NCBI GenBank assembly: GCA_027489105.1
Contig: JAIYAJ010000394.1
Location: 1-26,428 of the forward strand
From: Zymomonas sp.
Lineage (GTDB): Bacteria; Pseudomonadota; Alphaproteobacteria; Sphingomonadales; Sphingomonadaceae
Direction: 5' to 3'
DNA length: 26,428 bases
Position 1 is the stretch's first letter, and each line of letters starts with the position of its first letter. A program made the position numbers and the translations under genes. Below are positions 9,411 through 16,272 of the stretch, in pieces. Below the pieces are notes generated by a model that was not told the DNA's origin, did not search any database, and saw only the letters and a list, made by a program, of their open reading frames with translations.

Positions 9411-9845
9411 TCAGGCCTCGACGAGAGGCTCCAGCGACAGCAGCCGGGCGAGGTCGCCCCGTCGGCTCGCGACATCGGCGATCGTGTAGCGGTCGAGCAC
9501 CGCCATGAACGCGCCGAACGCTTCGCCCAACACCCCCGACAGGCCGCAGGCCGGTGCGATCCGGCAGGAAGCGCAGTCGACCAGCGTCATGTCCCTCTCG
9601 CCATGCCGGACGACCTCTCCGATGCGGATCTCGGTCGCGGGCCGGGCGAGCGCGAGCCCGCCGCCGCGCCCGCGCGTCGCGCGAACCAGCCCGGCGCGGG
9701 CGAGCATGTTGACGACCTTCATCAGATGATTCTCGGAAATCGCATAAGCGCGCGCGATCTCCGCGATCGAGCAGAGCCGGTCGTCATGCGTCGCGAGATG
9801 GATCAGCGTCCGCAGAGCATAGTCGGTGTGGAGCGAGAGGCGCAT
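9411..9845 (-). CDS. nsrR: Rrf2-family regulator, NsrR-like nitric-oxide sensor
   Basis: A 144-residue Rrf2 winged-helix protein starting MRLSLHTDYALR. The recognition helix lies around ISENHLMKVVNMLARAGLV, followed by the GRGGGLALARP wing. Three cysteines, C91, C94 and C100 (DCASCRIAPAC), sit where NsrR proteins hold their Fe-S cluster, and D8, the fourth ligand in Streptomyces NsrR, is also present. NsrR represses NO-detoxification genes and releases DNA when NO attacks the cluster. It is divergent from a globin gene, and two 23-bp NsrR-type boxes fill the 94-bp gap. Cys spacing (x2, x5) is slightly shorter than in E. coli (x4, x5), so another Rrf2 sensor remains possible, but context strongly favours NsrR. 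Confidence 0.88.
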   Translation of the reverse strand: MRLSLHTDYALRTLIHLATHDDRLCSIAEIARAYAISENHLMKVVNMLARAGLVRATRGRGGGLALARPATEIRIGEVVRHGERDMTLVDCASCRIAPACGLSGVLGEAFGAFMAVLDRYTIADVASRRGDLARLLSLEPLVEA

Positions 9846-9866
9846 GGCTCTCCTTACCGGCTGTTA

Positions 9867-9889
9867 AAGATAGATTCAAATTGCATCTT
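9867..9889. promoter_or_regulatory. NsrR-type operator, box 1
   Basis: The 23-bp site AAGAT-A-GATTCAAATT-GCATCTT fits the enterobacterial NsrR pattern AAGATGyattt-n-aaarGCATCTT with almost complete outer arms. It lies 22 bp upstream of the regulator's start and would serve autorepression and globin control. The match is by eye to a remembered consensus. Confidence 0.7.
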
Positions 9890-9903
9890 AAGTGCGGTCG
9901 GTA

Positions 9904-9926
9904 TAGATGCATCGATATTACATCTT
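9904..9926. promoter_or_regulatory. NsrR-type operator, box 2
   Basis: A second 23-bp site with outer arms AGATGCA and TACATCTT in the correct mirror spacing. It sits 13 bp before the globin ATG, just upstream of a good Shine-Dalgarno (AAGGGG, 9928-9933, 6 bp spacing). Its centre is 37 bp from that of box 1. Binding here would block the globin promoter or transcription start. Confidence 0.68.
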
Positions 9927-9939
9927 TAAGGGGTAAATC

Positions 9940-10380
9940 ATGACCGCCACTCTCTCTCCCGACACTATCGCCATCGTCAAAGCCACCGCGCCCGCGCTCC
10001 AGCAGCATGGCGTGGCGATCACCACCCGCATGTATGAACGGCTGTTCGTCGACCCTGCGGTCAAGGCGCTGTTCGACGAGGCCGCCCAGGAATCGGGCGA
10101 GCAGCCCAAGCGCCTCGCCGCCGCGATCCTCGCTTATGCCAAGAATGTCGATAATCTGGGTGTGCTCGGGCAGGCCGTCGAGCGGATGGCGGGACGCCAT
10201 TTCGAGACCGGCGTGAAGCCCGACCATTATCCGCTGGTCGCCGCGGCGCTGCTGCCGGCTATCAAGGACGTCCTGGGCGACGCCGTGGACGACAAGACCC
10301 TCGCTGCCTGGGGCGAGGCTTACTGGTTCCTCGCCGAGATATTGATAGGCCGCGAGAAGCAGCTCTATCAGGCGGCGTGA
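9940..10380 (+). CDS. Single-domain bacterial haemoglobin (Vitreoscilla haemoglobin type)
   Basis: A 146-residue globin, the same length as Vitreoscilla haemoglobin and close to it along most of its length (for example IVKATAP, QESGEQPK, HYPLVAAALLPAIKDVLGDA). Key haem-pocket residues are present: Y32 (B10), F45 (CD1), Q55 in the E7 region and proximal H87 (F8). It lacks the FAD/NAD reductase module of Hmp flavohaemoglobins, so it needs an external reductase to act as an NO dioxygenase; otherwise it binds O2 or NO. Divergent from the NsrR-like gene and preceded by two NsrR-type boxes, it is most likely induced by nitric oxide. The cell location is cytoplasmic. Confidence 0.94.
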   Translation: MTATLSPDTIAIVKATAPALQQHGVAITTRMYERLFVDPAVKALFDEAAQESGEQPKRLAAAILAYAKNVDNLGVLGQAVERMAGRHFETGVKPDHYPLVAAALLPAIKDVLGDAVDDKTLAAWGEAYWFLAEILIGREKQLYQAA

Positions 10381-10414
10381 TGCGAGCGACCGTCGCTTCG
10401 AAGTGCGCATAAGA

Positions 10415-10448
10415 AAAGGGCCGCCCGGATCGCTCCGGACGGCCCTTT
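10415..10448. terminator. Bidirectional terminator between globin and rplI
   Basis: A 12-bp GC stem with one mismatch (GGGCCGCCCGGA / TCCGGACGGCCC) and a 4-nt loop, extended by AAA/TTT pairs. It is followed by a T-rich tract on each strand (TTTCTCTGTTT plus; CTTTTCTTATG minus). It lies between convergent genes and can stop both the globin transcript and the rpsF-rpsR-rplI transcript. Confidence 0.85.
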
Positions 10449-10466
10449 CTCTGTTTGGCGAAGCGA

Positions 10467-11069
10467 TCAGGCCTCGGCCGAATCCTCGGCGGGCTGCTCG
10501 ACCAGGTCGGCAGCGATCTCGCCGGGTTCGGCGTTGGGGTCGTAAGCCTCGGTGAAGCCGGCTTCGTCACGCTCGAACATCGAGGCCATGACGTCGACGC
10601 CCTGCGACTGCAGCTCGGCCTCTTCGGGCGAGCGGGCAACGTTGACCTTGACGATGCGCGCGACTTCCGCGTGCAGCGAGATCTTCACCTCGTGCAGACC
10701 GATCGTCTTGATCGGACGGCTGAGCACGACACCCGACTTGGCGACCTTGACGCCGTCTTCGGCCAGAGCCTCGACGATGTCACGGGCCGAAACCGAACCA
10801 TAAAGCTGGCCGGTGTTCGACGCCTGACGGATCAGGGTCACCGACTTGTCATCGAGGGTCTTCGCTTCGGTTTCCGCATGTTCGCGGCGCTTGGCGTTGT
10901 CGGCCTCGATCTGTGCGCGGTTGGCTTCGAAGACCTTCTTGTTCGCTTCGTTGGCGCGGAGCGCCTTCTTGCGGGGCAGGAGATAGTTGCGCGCGAAGCC
11001 CGCCTTGACGGTGACGACGTCACCGATCTGGCCCAGCTTCTCGACACGCTCGAGCAGGATCACGTCCAT
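10467..11069 (-). CDS. rplI: 50S ribosomal protein L9 with acidic C-terminal tail
   Basis: A 200-residue L9. The N-terminal rRNA-binding domain (MDVILLERVEKLGQIGDVVTVK..., with the YLLPRKKA segment), connecting helix and C-terminal domain (LYGSVSARDI...) account for about 150 residues, the usual bacterial length. The remaining 50 or so residues are an extra, strongly acidic tail (many E and D, ending EDSAEA). L9 binds 23S rRNA at the base of the L1 stalk and helps maintain frame and fidelity. It is the last gene of the rpsF-rpsR-rplI operon, 15 bp after rpsR. The tail looks like a lineage trait and has no recognisable motif. Confidence 0.97.
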   Translation of the reverse strand: MDVILLERVEKLGQIGDVVTVKAGFARNYLLPRKKALRANEANKKVFEANRAQIEADNAKRREHAETEAKTLDDKSVTLIRQASNTGQLYGSVSARDIVEALAEDGVKVAKSGVVLSRPIKTIGLHEVKISLHAEVARIVKVNVARSPEEAELQSQGVDVMASMFERDEAGFTEAYDPNAEPGEIAADLVEQPAEDSAEA

Positions 11070-11084
11070 GTTGGCGGTCCCTTC

Positions 11085-11309
11085 TTACTTGACGATGTAG
11101 GGAAGCAGCCCGAGATGACGGGCGCGCTTGATCGCCTTGGCGAGTTCACGCTGCTTCTTGGCGGAAACCGCAGTGATGCGGCTCGGGACGATCTTGCCGC
11201 GCTCCGAAACGAAGCCCTGCAGCAGACGAACGTCCTTGTAATCGATCCGGGGAGCGTCCTTCGCGGAGAAAGGGCAGCTCTTGCGGCGGCGGAAAAATGC
11301 GCGTGCCAT
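11085..11309 (-). CDS. rpsR: 30S ribosomal protein S18
   Basis: A 74-residue S18, full family length, with the typical [19 protein letters not shown] core and the basic [15 protein letters not shown] end. It binds the 30S platform as a heterodimer with S6, encoded immediately upstream with a 15-bp gap. The N-terminus [14 protein letters not shown] keeps one Cys (SCPF). Nothing unusual is seen. Confidence 0.98.
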   Translation of the reverse strand: MARAFFRRRKSCPFSAKDAPRIDYKDVRLLQGFVSERGKIVPSRITAVSAKKQRELAKAIKRARHLGLLPYIVK

Positions 11310-11324
11310 GGTTTCTATCCCTCC

Positions 11325-11732
11325 TTACGCGACTTCGCGGTCTTCGCGACGCGGGCGGTCACCGCGCTCGCCACGACCACCTTCGCGGTCGCCACGACGG
11401 CCTTCACGCTCGCCACGACGCATCATCGCGGACGGACCCTGCTCGAGCTCGTCGACGCGGATCGTCATGTAGCGGATCACGTCTTCGTTGATCGCGGTCT
11501 GGCGCTCCAGCTCGGCGACGACGCCGGCGGGGGCATCGATGTGAAGCATCACATAATGCGCCTTGCGGTTCTTCGCGATGCGGTAGGCGAGGCTGCGGAG
11601 GCCCCAGGTCTCGGTCTTGACGACCTTGCCCTGATTGTCCTCGACGATCTTGGTGGCGGCTTCCGCCAGCGCGTCGACCTGGGCTTGTGCCAGGTCCTGA
11701 CGCGCGAGAAACACATGCTCGTACAGAGCCAT
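11325..11732 (-). CDS. rpsF: 30S ribosomal protein S6 with Arg/Gly/Asp/Glu-rich tail
   Basis: A 135-residue S6. The start is the ATG at 11732 ([13 protein letters not shown]), preceded by a strong AAGGAAGG ribosome binding site about 8 bp upstream; longer frames toward 11918 have no family support. The ferredoxin-like core runs to about residue 100 ([23 protein letters not shown] is the most conserved part). A low-complexity charged tail of repeated R-G-E/D units follows (about residues 105-135). S6 pairs with S18 on the 30S platform; in E. coli its C-terminus is extended post-translationally with glutamates by RimK. First gene of the rpsF-rpsR-rplI operon. Confidence 0.97.
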   Translation of the reverse strand: MALYEHVFLARQDLAQAQVDALAEAATKIVEDNQGKVVKTETWGLRSLAYRIAKNRKAHYVMLHIDAPAGVVAELERQTAINEDVIRYMTIRVDELEQGPSAMMRRGEREGRRGDREGGRGERGDRPRREDREVA

Positions 11733-11850
11733 GTTCGCGACTTCCTTCCTTTGGCCGATCGCTGACGCCGTGCCCATCACGAACGCCCCTCCGGCTGTCT
11801 TCCAAAAGCAACGGGGGCGGAGAGACAGGCTCCCGCCCCGGCTGGCCCGG

Positions 11851-11879
11851 CCTATGGAGGAAAGGCCCACAAAAGGCAA
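11851..11879 (-). promoter_or_regulatory. Candidate promoter of the rpsF operon
   Basis: On the minus strand, TTGCCT and CATAGG are separated by exactly 17 bp and point toward rpsF, whose start lies about 120 bp downstream. The hexamers match sigma-70-type elements only moderately, so this is a suggestion. Confidence 0.35.
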
Positions 11880-11904
11880 GGGCGCTTGGCGGAACCAGTC
11901 TATG

Positions 11905-11922
11905 CTCCGTCTGTTCACGGAG
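11905..11922. repeat. Inverted repeat upstream of the exported-protein gene
   Basis: CTCCGT-CTGTTC-ACGGAG is a perfect 6+6 inverted repeat 27 bp before the start at 11949. It could be an operator or a leader hairpin in the divergent space shared with rpsF. No regulator can be named. Confidence 0.35.
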
Positions 11923-11948
11923 TCGCGCGGTTTCAGCTGGGGGGACGG

Positions 11949-12641
11949 ATGGCATCGTTATCACATCGACTGTCGTGCGTCGCGATTGCGGTGGCAGTGC
12001 TTGCCGCCGCCCCCTTGAGTGCCGCCACGCCGCGCGAGCTTCTCGTCGAGGCAGCCTTCAAGACCCGCGACAAGACGGTCGCGCTAGACCGCATAGCGGA
12101 GGCGGAGTCGCTCGCAGGCAAGCAGATACTGGCGAGGCCGGGCGATGAGGATGCCCGGCTGATCCGGGCTATGGCCGTCGGGTACCGCGCGAAGCTGACC
12201 CGCAGCCGCAGCGATGCCCTGTCAGCGCGCAAATCGTTCGAGGCGCTGGCCGCAGCCAATCCGCGCGACGCCGAGGCGATTGCGTCGGTCGGGACCTGGC
12301 ATCTGGACTCGGTGGTCGATCTCGGTGCGATGATGGCCGGCCTCGCGATCGGGGCGAAGAAGGCGACCGGCTTCGGGCTGATGGACCGCGCCGTCGCCCT
12401 CGGTGGCGGTCGCGCGCTCTATCCGGGGCTGGCGGCGCTGCTTCGCCTGGCCATCGATCCCGACGATGCGCGCGGCCGGCAACTGGCCGAAGCCGCGAGT
12501 GTCGCCACGGTCAGCGCGCCGCTCGACCGCATCTTCCGCAATGCCGCCATCGCGATATTGGTGCCGCTGAAGGCGGGCGACGATAGTGCGACCCAAAAGA
12601 TGGCGCGCGAGCTGCTGCCTTTCGGCCGATTGTCGAGCTGA
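11949..12641 (+). CDS. Exported alpha-helical protein of unknown function, possibly TPR-like
   Basis: A 230-residue protein with a clear Sec signal peptide (residues 1 to about 26, hydrophobic core [11 protein letters not shown], cleavage near LSA-AT). The start at 11949 is favoured because it puts the signal peptide at the N-terminus and is preceded by a G-rich GGGGGACGG ribosome binding site; the frame stays open further upstream without a plausible start. The mature part is Ala-rich and helical, with units such as [16 protein letters not shown] and [23 protein letters not shown] that resemble degenerate tetratricopeptide repeats. I do not recognise a specific family. It is divergent from rpsF and precedes fabD; a small hairpin (12644-12659) follows its stop. 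Confidence 0.78.
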   Translation: MASLSHRLSCVAIAVAVLAAAPLSAATPRELLVEAAFKTRDKTVALDRIAEAESLAGKQILARPGDEDARLIRAMAVGYRAKLTRSRSDALSARKSFEALAAANPRDAEAIASVGTWHLDSVVDLGAMMAGLAIGAKKATGFGLMDRAVALGGGRALYPGLAALLRLAIDPDDARGRQLAEAASVATVSAPLDRIFRNAAIAILVPLKAGDDSATQKMARELLPFGRLSS

Positions 12642-12643
12642 TC

Positions 12644-12659
12644 GCGCAAGGCTTTGCGC
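12644..12659 (+). terminator. Short hairpin after the exported-protein gene
   Basis: GCGCAA-GGCT-TTGCGC forms a 6-bp stem with a 4-nt loop starting 3 bp after the stop codon. Without a T-run it is at best a weak terminator. It is followed by TTGCCA (12660-12665) and, 17 bp later, TAGTGG, a possible fabD promoter. Confidence 0.35.
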
Positions 12660-12714
12660 TTGCCAGCGCGGTAAAGCTTTCCTAGTGGCGGCGGCCTTAG
12701 CGAGGGAGCCGTTC

Positions 12715-13650
12715 ATGCGCGCATTCATCTTTCCGGGGCAGGGCAGCCAGGCCGTCGGCATGGGCAAGGCGCTCGCCGATGCCAGCGCGGTCGCGCGCGA
12801 GGTGTTTCAGGAAGTCGACGACGCGCTCGGCCAGAATCTGTTCAGGCTGATGGTCGAGGGACCGGCCGACGAGCTGACCCTGACCGAGAATGCCCAGCCG
12901 GCGATCATGGCCAATGCCATCGCGACGCTCCGCGTCCTCCAGAAGGAAGGCGGGATCAGCCTCGCCGACAAGGCGGCCTTCGTCGCCGGCCACAGTCTCG
13001 GCGAATATAGCGCGCTGTGCGCCGCCGAGGCGATCGACCTGTCGACCACGGCCCGGCTGCTCAAGCTGCGCGGCCAGTCGATGCAGGCGGCGGTGCCGGT
13101 CGGCGTCGGTGCAATGGCGGTGTTCCTGGGGCTCGACTTCGAAGGCGCCAAAGCGGTCGCGGACGAGGCGGCGCAGGGCGAAGTCTGCCAGGCCGCAAAC
13201 GACAACAGCAACCGCCAGGTCGTCGTGTCGGGCCATAAGGATGCGGTCGAGCGTGCGATCGAGATCGCCAACGCCAAGGGCGCGCGCCGGGCGATGCTGC
13301 TGCCGGTTTCGGCCCCCTTCCACTGCGCGCTGATGCAGCCCGCTGCCGACGCCATGGCCGAGGCGCTCGGCAAGACCGCCGTGCAGGCGCCGCTCGTCCC
13401 CGTCTATGCCAATGTCCTCGCCGCGCCGGTGTCCGACCCGGTGGAGATCGTCCGCCTGCTGGTCGAGCAGGTGACCGGCACGGTGCGCTGGCGCGAGAGC
13501 GTCGCTGCCATGGCCGATGCGGGTGTCGAGCAGTTCATCGAGTTCGGCGGCAAGGTCGTCGGTCCGATGGTCAAGGACATCACCGACAAGGCGGCGGCGA
13601 CCAGCGTCGTCACCATGGCGGACATCGAGGCTCTGGCCGCAGGCCTCTGA
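12715..13650 (+). CDS. fabD: Malonyl-CoA:ACP transacylase
   Basis: A 311-residue enzyme that loads malonyl groups from malonyl-CoA onto acyl carrier protein, feeding type II fatty acid synthesis. FPGQGSQ near the N-terminus, the nucleophile motif GHSLGEYSAL with S94, the catalytic His H203 (APFHCALM) and the QVVVSG and EFGGKVVGPMVK segments are all present at family spacing. The start ATG at 12715 (MRAFIFPGQG) follows GAGGGAG; longer upstream frames have no homology. It heads the cluster fabD-fabG-acpP-fabF-mltG, separated from fabG by a structured 123-bp gap. Confidence 0.98.
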   Translation: MRAFIFPGQGSQAVGMGKALADASAVAREVFQEVDDALGQNLFRLMVEGPADELTLTENAQPAIMANAIATLRVLQKEGGISLADKAAFVAGHSLGEYSALCAAEAIDLSTTARLLKLRGQSMQAAVPVGVGAMAVFLGLDFEGAKAVADEAAQGEVCQAANDNSNRQVVVSGHKDAVERAIEIANAKGARRAMLLPVSAPFHCALMQPAADAMAEALGKTAVQAPLVPVYANVLAAPVSDPVEIVRLLVEQVTGTVRWRESVAAMADAGVEQFIEFGGKVVGPMVKDITDKAAATSVVTMADIEALAAGL

Positions 13651-13656
13651 GCCGGG

Positions 13657-13707
13657 GCGCAGGCCGCTTGCCTCCCGCCCTCGGGCAGGGGTAGAGCAAG
13701 CCTGCGC
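13657..13707 (+). other. Extended hairpin between fabD and fabG
   Basis: GCGCAGG(CC)GCTTGC pairs with GCAAGCCTGCGC to give a 12-bp stem with a 3-nt bulge, and the enclosed sequence folds further (CCCGCCC / GGGCAGGGG). No T-run follows. It may be a partial terminator, an RNA processing site or an mRNA stabiliser between the two genes. Confidence 0.45.
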
Positions 13708-13773
13708 GACCACCACGCTTCGGTCATCTCGCGGCATTCCGCATTAGCTAAAGAGAAGAGAAGGGCGATCCAC

Positions 13774-14514
13774 ATGTTCGATCTTTCGGGCCGCACGGCA
13801 CTTGTTACGGGCGCGAGTGGCGGCATCGGCTCGGCCATTGCCAAGGCGCTCGCGGCGCAGGGCGCGCGTGTCGCGCTGTCCGGTACGCGCGAGGAGGCGC
13901 TGAACGCCGTCGCCGCCGAGATCGGTGGGGACACTGTCGTTCTGCCGTGCAATCTCGGCGATGCCGAAGCGGTCGATGGCCTCGTCCCGCGTGCGGTCGA
14001 AGCGCTCGGCGGCAAGCTCGATATCCTCGTCAACAATGCCGGCGTGACCCGCGACAATCTGGTCATGCGGATGAAGGACGAGGAGTGGGATCAGGTGATC
14101 TCGGTCAACCTCGAAGCTGCCTTCCGCCTGATCCGCGCGGCGGCCAAGCCGATGATGAAGGCGCGCCATGGCCGCGTCATCACGATCACCTCGGTCGTCG
14201 GTACCACCGGCAACCCCGGCCAGGCGAACTATGCCGCGTCGAAGGCCGGTCTCGTCGGCATGTCGAAGGCGCTGGCGCAGGAACTGGCCAGCCGCAACAT
14301 CACCGTCAATTGCGTCGCGCCCGGCTTCATCGCCTCGGCGATGACCGACGTCCTGCCAGACGCCCAGAAGGACGCGCTGCTGACCAAGATCCCGGCCGGC
14401 AAGCTGGGCGAGGGCGACGACATCGCCGCCGCCGTCGTCTATCTTGCCAGCAGCGAGGCATCCTACGTCACCGGCCAGACCCTGCACGTCAACGGCGGGA
14501 TGGCCATGATCTGA
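13774..14514 (+). CDS. fabG: 3-oxoacyl-[acyl-carrier-protein] reductase
   Basis: A 246-residue classical short-chain dehydrogenase that reduces beta-ketoacyl-ACP with NADPH in fatty acid elongation. The cofactor loop TGASGGIG (12-19), [10 protein letters not shown], catalytic S140 (ITSVVG), Y153 and K157 (YAASKAG) and the C-terminal [16 protein letters not shown] are typical of FabG. Among SDRs, the neighbours (fabD, acpP, fabF) make FabG by far the best call. A GAGAAGAGAAGGG purine tract precedes the ATG. The gap to acpP is 113 bp and contains a palindrome and a hairpin. Confidence 0.97.
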   Translation: MFDLSGRTALVTGASGGIGSAIAKALAAQGARVALSGTREEALNAVAAEIGGDTVVLPCNLGDAEAVDGLVPRAVEALGGKLDILVNNAGVTRDNLVMRMKDEEWDQVISVNLEAAFRLIRAAAKPMMKARHGRVITITSVVGTTGNPGQANYAASKAGLVGMSKALAQELASRNITVNCVAPGFIASAMTDVLPDAQKDALLTKIPAGKLGEGDDIAAAVVYLASSEASYVTGQTLHVNGGMAMI

Positions 14515-14563
14515 GCAGCATAGGCCGATGGCGGGCCGATTGCGGCCCGGCGTCGTCAATGCA

Positions 14564-14575
14564 TGCTTGCAAGCA
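14564..14575. promoter_or_regulatory. Perfect 12-bp palindrome upstream of acpP
   Basis: TGCTTGCAAGCA is a perfect palindrome in the fabG-acpP gap, 52 bp before the acpP start. Its location suits an operator for a fatty-acid regulator or a promoter-proximal element, but I cannot match it to a known consensus. Confidence 0.35.
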
Positions 14576-14577
14576 AA

Positions 14578-14602
14578 GTCGCCCCCCGTTAGGGCAGGCG
14601 AC
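14578..14602 (+). other. Hairpin in the acpP leader
   Basis: GTCGCC and GGCGAC enclose CCC/GGG pairs, giving a compact stem-loop whose 3' side ends 8 bp before the TAAGGAAGG ribosome binding site (14611-14619). It may protect the 5' end of a very abundant acpP mRNA, or terminate fabG read-through; no T-run is present. Confidence 0.4.
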
Positions 14603-14627
14603 AGAAACCCTAAGGAAGGTTTGGAAT

Positions 14628-14864
14628 ATGAGCGAGACCGCTGAGCGCGTTAAGAAGATCGTTGTCGAACATCTTGGCGTCGAAGCCGAGAAGGTGACCG
14701 AAGAGGCCAGCTTCATCGACGATCTGGGCGCGGACAGCCTCGACATCGTCGAGCTGGTCATGGCGTTCGAGGAAGAGTTCAGCGTCGAGATCCCCGACGA
14801 CGCGGCTGAGAAGATTGCGACCGTCAAGGACGCGATCAGCTACATCGACAGCCACAAGGGCTGA
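14628..14864 (+). CDS. acpP: Acyl carrier protein
   Basis: A 78-residue acidic four-helix protein that carries fatty acyl chains on 4'-phosphopantetheine during synthesis of lipids, lipid A and other products. The modification site is S37 in the invariant [12 protein letters not shown] motif. The rest ([34 protein letters not shown]) matches standard AcpP. The ATG follows a near-ideal AAGGAAGG ribosome binding site at good spacing, in line with the high expression expected for ACP. It lies between fabG and fabF. A strong hairpin (14924-14966) follows and may reduce read-through into fabF. Confidence 0.99.
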   Translation: MSETAERVKKIVVEHLGVEAEKVTEEASFIDDLGADSLDIVELVMAFEEEFSVEIPDDAAEKIATVKDAISYIDSHKG

Positions 14865-14923
14865 TCCACCCGCCCGCCGGTCGATTGATCGTCCGGGGCA
14901 GGTGATCGAGCCGAGAGCTTTCG

Positions 14924-14966
14924 GCGGCTCCCCGACCCCGGGCCAACCGATGGGACGGGGAGCCGC
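14924..14966 (+). terminator. Strong hairpin between acpP and fabF (possible attenuator)
   Basis: An uninterrupted 11-bp GC stem (GCGGCTCCCCG / CGGGGAGCCGC) extends inward by three more G-C pairs after one mismatch; the 3' side runs into TTTG. The short T-run suggests partial termination, which would make acpP mRNA exceed fabF mRNA, as protein demand requires. Confidence 0.6.
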
Positions 14967-14999
14967 TTTGCCGTTCAAGAGGATATGCAGGAGATTGCC

Positions 15000-16265
15000 A
15001 TGCGTCGCGTGGTCGTAACCGGTCTGGGTCTTGTCACGCCGCTCGGCGCGGACGTCGAGACAGCCTGGAGCAACATCATCGCCGGCAAGTCGGGCGCTGC
15101 CCGCATCACCCGCTTCGATCCGAGCGATCAGGCGTGCACCATCGCGTGCGAGGTCAAGCCCGCCGACCATCCTTATGGCTTCGACGCCGGCAAGCGTGTC
15201 GACCACAAGGTGCAGCGGCAGGTCGATCCGTTCATCGTCTATGGCATCGACGCCGCCGGCCAGGCGCTCGAAGATGCCGGCCTGACCGACATGAGCGAGG
15301 AACTGAGCTACCGCGCCGGTCTGTCGATCGGTTCGGGCATCGGCGGCCTTCCCGGCATAGAGAGCGAGTCGATCGTCCTCTACGAAAAGGGACCGCGCCG
15401 CGTCAGCCCGCACTTCGTCCATGGCCGCCTGATCAACCTGATCTCGGGTCAGGTCTCGATCAAATATGGCCTGCGCGGTCCGAACCATGCGGTCGTCACC
15501 GCCTGCTCGACCGGCGCGCATGCCATCGGCGATGCCGCGCGCATGATCGCGATGGACGATGCCGACATCATGGTCGCCGGCGGCGCCGAGGGCGCGATCT
15601 GCCCGCTCGGCATCGCGGGCTTCGCACAGGCGCGCGCGCTGTCGACCGCCTATAATGACACGCCCGAAAAGGCGTCGCGCCCCTATGACAAGGGCCGTGA
15701 CGGCTTCGTGATGGGCGAGGGCGCCGGCATCGTCGTGCTCGAGGAATATGAGCATGCCAAGGCGCGCGGTGCGAAGATCTATGCCGAGGTGATCGGCTAT
15801 GGCCTGTCGGGCGACGCCTATCATGTCACCGCGCCGCACCCGGAAGGCTCTGGCGCCTATCGCTCGATGGCGATGGCGCTGAAGAAGTCGGGTCTGCAGC
15901 CGTCGGACATCGACTATATCAACGCCCATGGCACCTCGACCCCGCTCGGCGACGAGCTTGAGGCGGGCGCGGTCCGCCGCCTGTTCGGCGATGCGCTCAA
16001 GACGGTGTCGATGAGTTCGACCAAATCGGCGATCGGCCATCTGCTCGGTGGCGCGGGCGCGGTCGAATCGATCTTCTGCATCCTCGCGATGCGCGACCAG
16101 ATCGTGCCGCCGACGCTGAACCTCGAAAATCCGAGCGACGGCCTCGAGGATTTCGACCTGGTTCCGCTCAAGGCGAAGAAGCGCAAGGTGAAGGCCGTGC
16201 TGAACAACAGCTTCGGCTTCGGCGGCACCAATGCCAGCCTGATCATGCGCGCCATCGAGGACTGA
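15000..16265 (+). CDS. fabF: Beta-ketoacyl-ACP synthase II
   Basis: A 421-residue condensing enzyme that elongates acyl-ACP with malonyl-ACP. The catalytic triad is visible: C169 in TACSTGAHAIG, H310 in NAHGTSTPLGD and H347 in IGHLLGGAG, with K342 in SSTKSAIGH; the C-terminal NNSFGFGGTNA is conserved. I prefer the ATG at 15000 (MRRVVVTGLGLVTPLG) because AGGAG lies 7 bp before it; the in-frame ATG at 14985 has its purine tract too close and adds five unconserved residues. mltG starts 7 bp after the stop. Confidence 0.98.
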   Translation: MRRVVVTGLGLVTPLGADVETAWSNIIAGKSGAARITRFDPSDQACTIACEVKPADHPYGFDAGKRVDHKVQRQVDPFIVYGIDAAGQALEDAGLTDMSEELSYRAGLSIGSGIGGLPGIESESIVLYEKGPRRVSPHFVHGRLINLISGQVSIKYGLRGPNHAVVTACSTGAHAIGDAARMIAMDDADIMVAGGAEGAICPLGIAGFAQARALSTAYNDTPEKASRPYDKGRDGFVMGEGAGIVVLEEYEHAKARGAKIYAEVIGYGLSGDAYHVTAPHPEGSGAYRSMAMALKKSGLQPSDIDYINAHGTSTPLGDELEAGAVRRLFGDALKTVSMSSTKSAIGHLLGGAGAVESIFCILAMRDQIVPPTLNLENPSDGLEDFDLVPLKAKKRKVKAVLNNSFGFGGTNASLIMRAIED

Positions 16266-16272
16266 CCCGGTC

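Noticed and set aside
11341..11430. Repeat array in the region of CGCGACGACG-like units at the rpsF 3' end
   Set aside because: The repetition is codon repetition of the Arg/Gly/Asp/Glu tail of S6, without regular spacers, so it is neither a CRISPR array nor a non-coding repeat.
12697..13737. 346-residue open frame opposite fabD
   Set aside because: Antisense to fabD with no recognisable domain.
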